From Brevundimonas vesicularis NBRC 12165 (GTDB lineage: Bacteria > Pseudomonadota > Alphaproteobacteria > Caulobacterales > Caulobacteraceae): a DNA stretch of 64,000 nucleotides. Location: contig NZ_BCWM01000013.1 of the NCBI RefSeq assembly GCF_001592205.1, positions 42,407 to 106,406 of the forward strand, in the 5' to 3' direction. The position numbers and the translations under genes are program-made. Positions 20,055 to 29,159 of this stretch are shown one piece after another. The notes under the pieces are model-generated. The model ran no database searches, had not been told where the DNA came from, and saw nothing but the letters and a program-made list of their open reading frames with translations. Position 1 is the stretch's first letter; every line of letters begins with the position of its first letter.

Positions 20055-21407
20055 TCAGTCGATCTTCAGCCGCACGAAGAGCATCGCCCCGTCGGGATCG
20101 CCGCCGTACAGCGCCTCCAACGCCGTCGGCACGCGATTCATGGCATAGAGACTGCCGAAGCCGAACCGGACGTGTTCGGCGATCCGCCAGTCGCGGACCA
20201 CGCCGACCGATGCCTTACCCACCGTATAGAGCGGGCCGTGACCGCCGCTGACGCCGGGAACCAGTTCATCCGTCTCGATCCGTTCGGCGCGGGCGAATAC
20301 CGTCCAGCGGTCGTTGGGATGGACCGCCGTTTCCAGCAACCAGCCGTCCTTCGATTCGCCGTGATCGTTGGTCTTTCGGCCCCAAGCCAGGGTCGAGGAC
20401 CACCAGCCGTCATCGCCCAGACGGCGGGTGTGGATGACGCTGGCCGACCATTTCGTCTCGTCCTCGTCGGGCTCCAGCTGTTCCGGCGCGGAGACATCGG
20501 CATAGGACGCCTGCAGCGACCATTCGTCGTTCGGATTCCAGGCGGTCCGCACCGACCAACTGTCCAGCCGTGGCGAATCGATGCCCCAGCGTTCCTCGTC
20601 CGGCTCGCGTCCCTTGAAGGCCGAGGTCTCGATCTTGAAGCGATCATGCGCCCAGCCCAGGGTCGTCACGCCGAAGACGATGTGGGTCGAGTCGAGCCAG
20701 TGGTGGGTGATCGGCGCCTCGGGACTGTCCATCGCGCTCATGCGGTGCATGAAGGCGGGCGGGCCGAAGGCAGGCTCGCCGGGCAGGCCAATGTAGCCAT
20801 AGACGCTGTCCTTGTCGGACAGGCGCTTCGAATAGCTGGCCGACAGCTCCATGAACAGATCGTGCGGATGCTGTCGATCGACCAGCGGATTGACCCCGTC
20901 CGCCGTCTCGCCCGCCGCTAGAAGCAGCGGATAGCCGGACTTGCCCATCAGCGGGTCGGGACTGAGCATCGCGCGCAGGTTCAGTTTCGAACCGTCGTCG
21001 AAGCCGCGCCGCGCCGAGGTCATCAGCATGCCGGCGACGAAGGTCTTGTCGCCGCCGCGCGGTCCGGACTGGGTGTCATAGACCAGGTTCAGCATGGCGT
21101 GGGTCATCACCATCCAGTCGCCACGGACGGTGTGGATGCCGCCGTGCTCGCCCGCATCCGGTTGCCAGCCGGTACCGGAGGCGTCGCGGTTGATGGGCCA
21201 GGGGCCATACGGGCTGGTCATCGTGTGACCCATGCTGGCGTGATCGGTCATCGGTTCGGCCGATGACATGGGCATGTCGTGACCGGCGTGCGGATCGGCA
21301 GTGGGCTTGCTCGACGCGTGGTGGGAATGATCCTGCGCCGCCGCAGCCTGAGCCAGGGCGAGCAGGGAAGCGCCGGCGCAAGCGCCGACGAGAGTACGGA
21401 TAGCCAT
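20055..21407 (-). CDS. Exported Met/His-rich outer-membrane-type protein
   Basis: A 450-residue protein of unassigned function. A signal peptide ends near ALAQAAAAQDH. The mature N-terminus is strikingly rich in His and Met (DHSHHASS, HAGHDMPM, MTDHASMGHTM), as in copper-handling proteins. The rest is rich in alternating aromatic/polar strands (for example FVRLKID at the C-terminus), consistent with an outer-membrane beta-barrel. It follows a small exported Cys/His/Met protein by 57 bases on the same strand, so they probably form one cassette. A role in copper or other soft-metal handling is inference from the ligand content only. Confidence 0.65.
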   Translation of the reverse strand: MAIRTLVGACAGASLLALAQAAAAQDHSHHASSKPTADPHAGHDMPMSSAEPMTDHASMGHTMTSPYGPWPINRDASGTGWQPDAGEHGGIHTVRGDWMVMTHAMLNLVYDTQSGPRGGDKTFVAGMLMTSARRGFDDGSKLNLRAMLSPDPLMGKSGYPLLLAAGETADGVNPLVDRQHPHDLFMELSASYSKRLSDKDSVYGYIGLPGEPAFGPPAFMHRMSAMDSPEAPITHHWLDSTHIVFGVTTLGWAHDRFKIETSAFKGREPDEERWGIDSPRLDSWSVRTAWNPNDEWSLQASYADVSAPEQLEPDEDETKWSASVIHTRRLGDDGWWSSTLAWGRKTNDHGESKDGWLLETAVHPNDRWTVFARAERIETDELVPGVSGGHGPLYTVGKASVGVVRDWRIAEHVRFGFGSLYAMNRVPTALEALYGGDPDGAMLFVRLKID

Positions 21408-21464
21408 TCAAGGCCTCCTCTGATGATCGTGACGGAGTGCGCCTTGCGAGAGGCGCGAGGTGTG

Positions 21465-21791
21465 TCAGACGATCAGGAGGCGGGGTGGTCCGGGTTCGGG
21501 CGACAGCAGTTGCCCGACTGGCAAGGCGGCCGGAAGCGCGGCGATGCGCGACGGCGACAGGGTCGGACCGGAAACCGGCGCGGGGTCCAGCGTCGGTACC
21601 GCAACGCAGGCGACGGAGCAGATCATCGCCTTCATGGCCTTGGGCGCATGGTTCGGGGTCTGGTCGGGCGAAGACTGGCCTGTCTCATGGCACGGCGCAG
21701 CGTTTGCCGGTGACGCCGAGGCGCCGACCGCGCCGAGCGCCAGCACCGACAGGGCGCCGATCAGCAGCAACAGGGATTGAACGATCTTCAC
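21465..21791 (-). CDS. Small exported Cys/His/Met protein
   Basis: A 108-residue protein with an N-terminal hydrophobic helix/signal (about residues 5-30, ending near ASANA). A short segment then holds possible soft-metal ligands: CHE at about 34-36, an isolated His, the KAMKAM pair of Met and ICSVACV with two Cys. The C-terminal third is Pro/Leu-rich. I do not recognise a named family. Immediate linkage to the Met/His-rich barrel downstream suggests a joint envelope role, perhaps copper binding. Confidence 0.6.
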   Translation of the reverse strand: MKIVQSLLLLIGALSVLALGAVGASASPANAAPCHETGQSSPDQTPNHAPKAMKAMICSVACVAVPTLDPAPVSGPTLSPSRIAALPAALPVGQLLSPEPGPPRLLIV

Positions 21792-21830
21792 GGCGTCAGG
21801 ATAGGCGTCGGGTGATGACGCCGCAATGCG

Positions 21831-22397
21831 TCAGCGCAGCGACTTCTTGTCGACAAGCGGCAGACCCCATGCGTCGGGCGCTGTGGCGCCGCCGTCGCTC
21901 AGCGCGCGCTGCATGAACACCACGTCGCGCCAGTCGTCGTGCTTCCAGCCGGCCGCCTTGAACACGCCGGCGTCGGTGAAGCCGCGCGTGCGGTGCAGGG
22001 CGATTGATCCGACGTTCTCCGCATCACCGATGACCGCGACCATCTGACGAAGACCCATCGCTTCGCACCGAACGATCAGCGCATCGAGCAGGGCGCCGGC
22101 GACACCGCGTCCCCTGGCCCATGGCGCGACGTAGATCGAGTCCTCAACCATGTAGCGATAGGCCTGACGCGTGCGAAACGGCCCGGCATAGGCGTATCCG
22201 GCGACCGCGCCGTCGATCTCGACCACAAGGCGCGGCAGGCCCAGGGCCGCGACGGCGGCCAGACGCGACGCCATCTCGGTCTCGTCCGGCGCCTCCAGTT
22301 CGAAGGTGCCGCGTCCATTCGCGACGCTCTCGGCATAGATGGCCGTGATTGCGGCGGTGTCGTTGGAACAAGCGTCGCGAACCGTCAGTGCGCTCAC
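21831..22397 (-). CDS. GNAT N-acetyltransferase, phosphinothricin acetyltransferase-like
   Basis: A 188-residue GNAT enzyme. It opens with VRDACSNDTAAITAIYAESV, then ATFELE-like GRGTFELEAPDE, AGYAYAGPFRTRQAYRY and the acetyl-CoA-binding VAPWARGRGVAGALLDAL with the R/Q-x-x-G-x-G/A loop. This order is typical of the Pat/Bar/YncA (methionine sulfoximine or phosphinothricin) group. The C-terminus is about 15 residues longer than common relatives. It overlaps the S9 peptidase stop by four bases, so the two are probably cotranscribed. Confidence 0.8.
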   Translation of the reverse strand: MSALTVRDACSNDTAAITAIYAESVANGRGTFELEAPDETEMASRLAAVAALGLPRLVVEIDGAVAGYAYAGPFRTRQAYRYMVEDSIYVAPWARGRGVAGALLDALIVRCEAMGLRQMVAVIGDAENVGSIALHRTRGFTDAGVFKAAGWKHDDWRDVVFMQRALSDGGATAPDAWGLPLVDKKSLR

Positions 22398-24613
22398 GCC
22401 TGCTCCCAGCCCTTATCGATGGCCCAGACGGCGAAGGCGTAGTCGTGGGCGACTTCCTTCAGATAATCGAACCGCCCGGCCGCGCCCCCGTGACCGGCCT
22501 CCATATTGATCTTCAACAGCACAGGCTTGCCCGAGGTGGTCGCGGGTCGAAGCTTGGCCACCCACTTCTCCGGCTCCCAGTAGGTGACGCGCGGATCGGA
22601 CAGGCCGCCTGTCGCCAGCACCGCCGGATAGGCTTTCGGCTCGACCTGATCGTAGGGGCTGTAGCTCATCATGTAATCGTAGGCGGCCGGGTCCTCGATC
22701 GGATTGCCCCACTCGGGCCATTCGGGCGGCGTCAGCGGCAGGGAGGTGTCCGACATGGTGTTGATCACGTCCACGAACGGCACCTGACCGATGATCCCGG
22801 CCCACAGATCGGGCCGCATGTTGTTGACCGCGCCCATCAGCAGACCGCCGGCTGATCCGCCCTGGGCCACGATGTTGCCGGCCGTGGCGTATTTCTTGTC
22901 GATCAGGTGTTCGGCGGAGGCGATGTAGTCGGTGAAGGTGTTCTTCTTCGTCATCTTCCGGGCATCGAGGAACCAGCCCCAGCCCTTGTCTGAACCGCCG
23001 CGAATATGGGCGATGGCGTAGATCCAGCCGCGATCGACCAGCGACAGCCGGTTGGTCGAGAAGCTGGCCGGCATGGGGATGCCGTAGGAGCCGTAACCGT
23101 AGAGCAGCAGGGGCGCCGAACCATCGACGGGCGTCGATTTGCGGCGCAGCACCGTCACCGGCACCAACTGACCGTCGGATGCCGGCGCGTTCAGCCGCTC
23201 GACCACATAGTCTTCGATGTTGTGACCGGACGGGATCTGCTGCGTTTTGCGCAGGGTCCGCTCGCGCGACGCCATGTCGTAGTCGAACGTCTGCGTCGGC
23301 GTCGAGGGCGAGTTGTAGGTGTAGCGTGTGGTCGTCGTCTCGTATTCGGAGGCGCCGGCCAGCGACAGGGCGAAGGCCGGTTCGTCCACCGCGATCTCAT
23401 GCTCGGCGCCTTCGCGGTCGCGAATGATGATGCGGGTGTTGGCGTCGGCACGCTCCTGGCGCGCCAGATGGGCGTTGGTCAGGTCCAGGCCTTCGATGAA
23501 GCGGCCCGGCGTGTGCGGCACCAGATCGGTCCAGTTCGCCTTGGCCGGCGTTGCGGTCGGGGCCTGGACGATCTTGAAATCGATGGCGTCGTCCGCATTG
23601 GTGCGGATCACCCAGCGGTCGCCCCAGTGATCAACGTCATAGCGGGTCGCCACCACGCGCGGCTCGAGCACAACGGGTTCGGCCGTCGGAGTCGCAGCCG
23701 GGATGTAGCGCGCCTCCGACGTTTCCTGATTTTGGATGCCGATAACGATGAACTGGTCGTCGGCGGTGCGACCGACGCCGATGAACATGCCGTCGTCGTC
23801 TTCCTCATAGACGAGAGTGGTCTCGCCGCCGCGCGCCGGGCGACGGAAGATCTTGTCCGGACGGCCGTTATCGTCGCGGTTGGTCCAGAAGATCCACTGG
23901 CTGTCCGGCGAGAAAACGAAGTCGCCTGTGGCGCTGTCGATCACCTCGGGCAGCACCTCGCCGGTCGCCAGATCCTTGACGTAGATCTTGTGAACCTCGG
24001 AACCTTGGGCGTCCTCGGCATAGGCGAACAGACTGTGATCCGGGCTGTGGCTTGCGGCCGACACTTCGGAATAGGCCTTGCCCTTGGCCAGCTCGTTGGC
24101 GTCCAGCAGCAGTTGAGGCGTGGGCGCCATGACGAAGTTTTTCGTCACCGGCTGACCATCCACCATCCAGATGCCCTGACGCTCGACGCGCATGTAGCGG
24201 GGGTGCTGATCGCCGGTCTGGTATTCGACATAGTAGTTCCAGCCGCCATCCGGCGCGGGAACTGAGCTGTCGTCTTCCTTGATGCGGCCGCGCATCTCCG
24301 CGAACATCGTCTCCTGCAAGGGCAGGGTGGAGGCCATCATGGCCTCGCGGTAGGCGTTCTCGGCGGTCAGGTGTTCCTTGACCTCGGCCTTGATCAGGGT
24401 CGGATCGCGCAGGACCGCCTGCCAATTGTCGTCCTTCATCCACTGATAGTCGTCGGTCCGGGTGCGGCCCAGTTGTTCGATGACGACAGGGATTTTCTTG
24501 GCGACGGGCGGCTGAGGCATGGGGGATCCGGTGGACTGACGGGCGAGCGCGGGGGAGGCCGAGACGGCGAGGGCGGTCGCCGCCGTGGACATGATCAGTT
24601 GCCGACGATTCAT
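22394..24613 (-). CDS. S9 family serine peptidase (oligopeptidase B-like)
   Basis: A 739-residue prolyl-oligopeptidase-family enzyme with a signal sequence (RRQLIMSTAATALAVSASPALA), so probably periplasmic, unlike cytosolic PtrB of enterics. After an N-terminal segment with YQWMKDDNW comes a seven-bladed propeller (about 80-430). The alpha/beta hydrolase domain has Ser in AQGGSAGGLLMGAV, Asp in the segment after YPAVLATGGLSDPRV, and His in NMEAGHGGAAGRF. Oligopeptidase B cleaves after basic residues in short peptides. Its stop overlaps the downstream GNAT start. Confidence 0.85.
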   Translation of the reverse strand: MNRRQLIMSTAATALAVSASPALARQSTGSPMPQPPVAKKIPVVIEQLGRTRTDDYQWMKDDNWQAVLRDPTLIKAEVKEHLTAENAYREAMMASTLPLQETMFAEMRGRIKEDDSSVPAPDGGWNYYVEYQTGDQHPRYMRVERQGIWMVDGQPVTKNFVMAPTPQLLLDANELAKGKAYSEVSAASHSPDHSLFAYAEDAQGSEVHKIYVKDLATGEVLPEVIDSATGDFVFSPDSQWIFWTNRDDNGRPDKIFRRPARGGETTLVYEEDDDGMFIGVGRTADDQFIVIGIQNQETSEARYIPAATPTAEPVVLEPRVVATRYDVDHWGDRWVIRTNADDAIDFKIVQAPTATPAKANWTDLVPHTPGRFIEGLDLTNAHLARQERADANTRIIIRDREGAEHEIAVDEPAFALSLAGASEYETTTTRYTYNSPSTPTQTFDYDMASRERTLRKTQQIPSGHNIEDYVVERLNAPASDGQLVPVTVLRRKSTPVDGSAPLLLYGYGSYGIPMPASFSTNRLSLVDRGWIYAIAHIRGGSDKGWGWFLDARKMTKKNTFTDYIASAEHLIDKKYATAGNIVAQGGSAGGLLMGAVNNMRPDLWAGIIGQVPFVDVINTMSDTSLPLTPPEWPEWGNPIEDPAAYDYMMSYSPYDQVEPKAYPAVLATGGLSDPRVTYWEPEKWVAKLRPATTSGKPVLLKINMEAGHGGAAGRFDYLKEVAHDYAFAVWAIDKGWEQA

Positions 24614-24636
24614 CGGACGCTCCCTGCTTGTTTGAA

Positions 24637-24660
24637 GGGCGGACCTTGAAGGTCCGGCCC
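24637..24660 (-). terminator. Terminator-like hairpin after the acyl-CoA dehydrogenase gene
   Basis: On the minus strand GGGCC-GGACCT, a 3-base loop and AGGTCC-GCCC form a GC-rich stem with one bulge, followed by TTCAAAC. It lies in the 79-base gap before the peptidase gene. The T-run is poor, so termination may be partial. Confidence 0.45.
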
Positions 24661-24692
24661 CATCTACGTCAAACGAAGAAACGCTTCGCCGA

Positions 24693-26477
24693 TCACCCCG
24701 CCAGCGCGTCCACCGTCATGCGCCGCAGCAGGTCGCCGCCCTGACCCACGGCCGCCAGGCGGCTGGAGACGTGGCCCAGCACATTGGCGGCATAGACTTC
24801 GTAGAGGTCCAGCTTGCCCTGCAGCCACACCGGATCGCCGTCCTTGACGTTCAGCTTCGCCTTGGCGGCAAGCGCGCCCTTGGCCAGCATCCAGCCACCG
24901 GCCACATCGCCCAGCAGTTTCAGATAGGCGTCGGCTGCCGCCAGCACATCGGCCGCCGCGTTGGGATCGGCCTTCTGATCCAGCAGCCACAGGGTCGCGT
25001 CCTCGACCGCCTCGATGGCAGTAGCGAACCGTTCGACCGGCTTGCCGCTGTAGAGCTTGCCGAGATCGACCAGCGTCGCCTTCATGTCCTCGATCAGCGC
25101 CTTGGCTGCATCGCCGCCGTCCATCGACAGTTTGCGACCCACCAGATCCATGGCCTGAATGCCATTGGTGCCTTCGTAGATCGGGGCGATGCGGGCGTCG
25201 CGATAGTATTGCGCCGCGCCGGTCTCCTCGATGAAGCCCATGCCGCCGTGGATCTGGACGCCCATCGAGGCGACCTCGCAGCCGATATCGGTGGACCAGG
25301 CCTTGGCGATCGGAGTGAACAGGTCTTCGCGGCCCTTCCAGCGGCGGCGTTCCTCTTCGGTCCCGGCGTGCTTGGCCAGATCGGCGGCGACGCCGGTCGA
25401 CAGGCACACGGCGCGCGCCGCCGAAATCTTGGCCTTCATGACGCTGAGCATCCGGCGCACGTCGGGATGGTCAAAGATCGGAGCGTTGGCCTCGCCGGTC
25501 CAGACCGAGCGACCCTGACGACGGTCCAAGGCATAGGCGAGGGCGTGCTGGTAGGCGCGTTCGGCGATGCCGACGCCCTCGACGCCGACGGCCAGGCGCG
25601 CCGCGTTCATCATCACGAACATATGGGCCAGGCCCTGGTTCGGCTGACCGACCAGTTCGGCGGTCGCCCCTTCATAGCTCATGACGCAGGTCGGCGAGGC
25701 GTGGATGCCAAGCTTGTGCTCGACGCCGACCGGGCGGAAGGCGTTGCGGTCGCCGAGCGTGCCGTCTTCCTTGACTGCAAACTTCGACGCCAGGAACAGG
25801 CTGATGCCCTTGGGCCCCTTGGGCGCGTCCGGCAGGCGAGCCAGCACCAGATGGACGATATTTTCGGTCGCGTCGTGGTCGCCCCAGGTGATGTAGATCT
25901 TCTGCCCATTCAGCGCATAGGTCCCGTCGCCGTTCGGCGTCGCCGTGGTGATCAGCGAACCCAGATCCGATCCGGCGCCCGGCTCGGTCAGCACCATGGC
26001 GCCGGTCCATTCGCCGCTGACCAGCTTGGTCAGATATTTGGCCTTCTGCTCTTCCGTCCCGACCTGCTCCAACGCCTCGATCGAGGCCAGCGACAGCATC
26101 GGGCACAGGCCGAACGCCATGTTGGCGGCATGGACGGTCTCGTAGGCCGCCAGTTCCAGCGCCTTGGGCAGGGCCTGTCCGCCCGCTTCGGTCGCAGCCG
26201 ACAGTCCGGTCCAGCCGCCGGCCGCGAACTGGCGATAGGCGTCGGCGAATCCGGGCGCGGCGGTGACGGCGCCGTTGGCGTAGGTCGAGCCCTTCTGATC
26301 CCCAATCCGGTTCAGCGGCGCCAAAACCTCTTCAGAGAATTGTCCCGCCGCCTCCAGAACGGCGCCGGCGACGTCGGCGTCATAGTCGGGAAAGGCGCCG
26401 GTTGCGGCCAAGTCGGCCATGCCGGCGACGGATTCCAGAGTGAAGGCCAGGTCTCGAACGGGCGCGCGATAGGTCAT
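24693..26477 (-). CDS. Acyl-CoA dehydrogenase (long, DmdC-like)
   Basis: A 594-residue FAD-dependent dehydrogenase with the extra C-terminal domain seen in the DmdC/AcdA-like branch (usual acyl-CoA dehydrogenases are about 390 residues). Motifs include WTGAMVLTEPGAGSDLG (substrate/FAD loop), YALNGQKIYITWGDHD and QIHGGMGFIEETGAAQYYRDARIAPIYEGTNGIQ, covering the flavin-binding and catalytic region. ATG 26477 is preferred to one four codons upstream because of the conserved TYRAPVRDLAFTL start. The substrate is not decidable from sequence; both methylmercaptopropionyl-CoA and fatty acyl-CoA have been reported in this group. Confidence 0.87.
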   Translation of the reverse strand: MTYRAPVRDLAFTLESVAGMADLAATGAFPDYDADVAGAVLEAAGQFSEEVLAPLNRIGDQKGSTYANGAVTAAPGFADAYRQFAAGGWTGLSAATEAGGQALPKALELAAYETVHAANMAFGLCPMLSLASIEALEQVGTEEQKAKYLTKLVSGEWTGAMVLTEPGAGSDLGSLITTATPNGDGTYALNGQKIYITWGDHDATENIVHLVLARLPDAPKGPKGISLFLASKFAVKEDGTLGDRNAFRPVGVEHKLGIHASPTCVMSYEGATAELVGQPNQGLAHMFVMMNAARLAVGVEGVGIAERAYQHALAYALDRRQGRSVWTGEANAPIFDHPDVRRMLSVMKAKISAARAVCLSTGVAADLAKHAGTEEERRRWKGREDLFTPIAKAWSTDIGCEVASMGVQIHGGMGFIEETGAAQYYRDARIAPIYEGTNGIQAMDLVGRKLSMDGGDAAKALIEDMKATLVDLGKLYSGKPVERFATAIEAVEDATLWLLDQKADPNAAADVLAAADAYLKLLGDVAGGWMLAKGALAAKAKLNVKDGDPVWLQGKLDLYEVYAANVLGHVSSRLAAVGQGGDLLRRMTVDALAG

Positions 26478-26611
26478 GGGTTTCCTCAATCGTCTTTGCG
26501 GCCTAAGTGCCGCGTCGGGGCCTGTCGCTGCAAGCGTCTTGGCGACGCGCCCCGTCTCAGTGCAAAGTGGCTGAATGCATGGTGACGCCGTGCCGTCGCG
26601 GAAGGGAAGAC

Positions 26612-27163
26612 ATGGGCGAGCCCCGCAATCGATATTCGGTCGTTTCCTTGCTGATGCATTGGGGCATCGCCGCCGCCGTTCTGGCTCAGGTGCTGCTGAT
26701 CACTGCGCATGAGAATACGGAAGGGCCGATTTCGGGCCAGTTCGTCATGCTGCACAAGTCGCTGGGTCTGACGATCCTGGTGCTGACCCTTGCGCGGATC
26801 GGATGGCGCCTGGCGCATCCGGCGATTCCTCTGCCATCCGCCTTGCCGCGCTGGCAGAAGGTGGCGGCGCGCGCGACGCACGTCCTGTTTTACCTGGCTC
26901 TGATCGTCATTCCGATGACCGGTTGGCTCGCATCATCGGCGGGCGGGCGCGCGATCGAGTGGTTCGGCCTCTTCTCCTGGCCCCTGCTGCCCGTCAGCGG
27001 CGGGCGTGAAGCGGCGCGCAGCCTGATGGGGCTGCACGAACTGGCGGTGAAGGGCCTCTATGTCTTGATCGCCCTGCATGTGATCGCGGCGCTGAAGCAC
27101 CAGTTCATTGATCGGGACAATGTGCTGCACCGGATGATCCCGATCATCCCGCGCCGACCGTGA
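26612..27163 (+). CDS. Cytochrome b561 family protein
   Basis: A 183-residue four-helix membrane cytochrome of the bacterial b561 (CybB) type, likely a superoxide:ubiquinone oxidoreductase or related electron carrier. Heme-ligand His residues are visible in LLMHWGIA (helix 1), MLHKSLG (helix 2) and the C-terminal LIALHVIAALKHQFIDRDNVL. ATG 26612 is chosen for its GAAGGGA ribosome-binding site and length; the frame is open upstream. The stop overlaps the tsaC GTG start by four bases. Confidence 0.88.
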   Translation: MGEPRNRYSVVSLLMHWGIAAAVLAQVLLITAHENTEGPISGQFVMLHKSLGLTILVLTLARIGWRLAHPAIPLPSALPRWQKVAARATHVLFYLALIVIPMTGWLASSAGGRAIEWFGLFSWPLLPVSGGREAARSLMGLHELAVKGLYVLIALHVIAALKHQFIDRDNVLHRMIPIIPRRP

Positions 27164-28077
27164 GCCAAACGCCGCTGCAAGCCGCTCAGGCGCTGGCGAA
27201 TGGCGATCTGATCCTGCTGCCGACCGAGACCGTTTACGGACTGGGCGCCGACGCGAGCAATGCCGAGGCGGTCGCCGCTATCTTCGCCGCGAAAGGGCGG
27301 CCGAAGTTCAATCCGCTGATTTCGCATGTCGCGGATGTCGATGCGGCGGCCAAGATTGGCGAGCTCGGCCCGCTCGGACTTGCCTTGGCGGACGTTTTCT
27401 GGCCCGGACCCTTCACCCTGATCACGCCAATCCTGGACACGCGCAGCGTCTGCGACTTGGCGCGCGCCGGACTGGACAGCGTCGCGATCCGTGTTCCGGC
27501 GCATCCGGTGGCGAGGGAAGTGTTGGCGGCGTTCGGCGGCCCAGTCGTGGCCCCCTCGGCCAATCGTTCCGGCCGACCGAGCCCGACGACCTTCACAGAT
27601 GCTGTCGAGGAGACGGGCTTTGCAGTCTCAGCGGCTGTCGATGGCGGGCCTTGTCAGGTCGGTCTGGAAAGCACGGTCGTGTCGGTGCTGGGGGGACGGG
27701 TCGCCCTGCTGCGTCCAGGCGCCATCACCCGATCCGAGATCGAGGCGGTCGTCGGTCCCATTGAAGAGGGCGCAGAGGGGCATCGTTCGCCCGGGCGACT
27801 GACCCTGCATTACGCGCCGGATGCGCCGGTTCGCATCGAGGCGGACGCGGCGCGTGACGGCGAGATCCTGCTCGGCTTTGGCCCCGAAGCCGGCGAGCCA
27901 CGCTGGAGCCTGAGCCCGTCGGGCGACCTGCACGAAGCCGCCGCCAATCTGTTCCGACTGCTGCGCGAGGCCGACCGCACACGGCCGACGGGTATCGCCG
28001 TGTCGCCGATCCCGACGACGGGACTGGGTGAAGCCATCAACGACCGTCTGCGACGCGCCGCAGGCTTCGTCGGTTAG
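27160..28077 (+). CDS. L-threonylcarbamoyladenylate synthase (Sua5/TsaC family)
   Basis: Makes threonylcarbamoyl-AMP for t6A37 modification of ANN-decoding tRNAs. The 305-residue product is the long Sua5 form. The YrdC domain has ILLPTETVYGLGADASN, FAAKGRPKFNPLISHV, PGPFTLI and VVAPSANRSGRPSPT, then LLRPGAITRSEIE leads into the C-terminal Sua5 domain with PGRLTLHYAPDAPV. It starts at GTG within the cytochrome b561 stop and ends overlapping the convergent patatin-like gene by four bases. Confidence 0.92.
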   Translation: MSQTPLQAAQALANGDLILLPTETVYGLGADASNAEAVAAIFAAKGRPKFNPLISHVADVDAAAKIGELGPLGLALADVFWPGPFTLITPILDTRSVCDLARAGLDSVAIRVPAHPVAREVLAAFGGPVVAPSANRSGRPSPTTFTDAVEETGFAVSAAVDGGPCQVGLESTVVSVLGGRVALLRPGAITRSEIEAVVGPIEEGAEGHRSPGRLTLHYAPDAPVRIEADAARDGEILLGFGPEAGEPRWSLSPSGDLHEAAANLFRLLREADRTRPTGIAVSPIPTTGLGEAINDRLRRAAGFVG

Positions 28078-29141
28078 CCGAAGCGGGCCTGAAGATCGAC
28101 GCTGGACTGCCGTCCGACGCTGCTCACGCACGCGTTCAACCAATCGTCGGCGGCCGCACGTCCCCGCGCCTTCAGGTCGTTGAGGAAACCCCATTCGGTG
28201 TTGAACTTGGATCGCAGCGACAGGTCCGAGAGCCAGCCGTCCGCCTCGATCGCGTGCAGTCGGACGTGCCGATAAGGCCCGGCACCGCCGCCCCGCAACT
28301 GCCCATGTTCGATCAGTTCACCCGCCAGGGCGATGGCGCGCAGTTCGGCGACCAGCGGCGCGTTGAAGACGATCTCGTTCAGCCGATCGACGATGTCGCC
28401 TGCGCTTTTAGGCGTCTCGTCGCGCACCATCGGATTGAGTGTGATCAACAGCACGTCGTCCGGCGTGTCATCTCCGGTCAACGGCCACAGCGGCGGATTG
28501 GTCAGATAGCCGCCGTCCCAATAGGGCTCCCCGTCGATCTCTACGGCTTGAAACAGATGGGGGAGGCAGGCCGACGCCATCAGGACATTGGCGTTGATCT
28601 CATTCGTCTGGAAGATGCGCGCTTTCGCTTGGCGCACAGCGGTGGCGGCGACGAAAAGCCGGATGTCCGAAGCCTGAACAGCGCCGAAATCGACCGAGGC
28701 CTGCAAAACTCGTTTGAGAGGATTATGGTTCAGCGGATTGAATTCATACGGGCTCATCGACATCGCCAGCGTCTCGCCCGCGCGCCAGAATGGGCTATCC
28801 TTGATCCAGTCGGGCGTCCGCGCCGCATTCCAGATCGCGCTGTCTCCAAAGACGTTGCGACCGCCGGACTGGTTGACCTCTCGCCAGAGCTTGTCCAACG
28901 CGGCGCGGCCATCCCCTGACGCGAGGCCCGACACCAAGGCCGTGCCGTTCATCGCTCCCGCTGAGACGCCGGACACCGCGCGAATATCAAGCCGATCGTC
29001 TTCCAACAGACGATCCAGCACGCCCCATTGGAAGGCGCCGTGTGCGCCGCCGCCCTGAAGTGCAAGGCAGATGGGACGTCGGGCGGGAGAGGCGGGAACG
29101 GTGTCCGCCGCTTCGGCGGTCTTGCGCTTGAAAATCGCCAT
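28074..29141 (-). CDS. Patatin-like phospholipase family protein
   Basis: A 355-residue cytoplasmic lipase-like protein. It has the oxyanion loop ALQGGGAHGAFQWGVLDRL, the nucleophile in VSGVSAGAMNG (GxSxG) and the catalytic Asp in PYWDGGYLTNPPL, forming the Ser-Asp dyad of patatins. The remaining C-terminal third is not recognised. The same family architecture occurs near PHB genes as putative depolymerase-related proteins; here it lies 18 bases downstream of 3-hydroxybutyrate dehydrogenase. A lipid or PHB-related substrate is possible but unproven. Confidence 0.85.
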   Translation of the reverse strand: MAIFKRKTAEAADTVPASPARRPICLALQGGGAHGAFQWGVLDRLLEDDRLDIRAVSGVSAGAMNGTALVSGLASGDGRAALDKLWREVNQSGGRNVFGDSAIWNAARTPDWIKDSPFWRAGETLAMSMSPYEFNPLNHNPLKRVLQASVDFGAVQASDIRLFVAATAVRQAKARIFQTNEINANVLMASACLPHLFQAVEIDGEPYWDGGYLTNPPLWPLTGDDTPDDVLLITLNPMVRDETPKSAGDIVDRLNEIVFNAPLVAELRAIALAGELIEHGQLRGGGAGPYRHVRLHAIEADGWLSDLSLRSKFNTEWGFLNDLKARGRAAADDWLNACVSSVGRQSSVDLQARFG

Positions 29142-29159
29142 GACCGCCGTCTTCCTTCG

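Noticed and set aside
24771..26585. 604-residue plus-strand ORF
   Set aside because: Antisense of the acyl-CoA dehydrogenase; no recognisable motif, while the minus-strand protein has all flavin-binding motifs.
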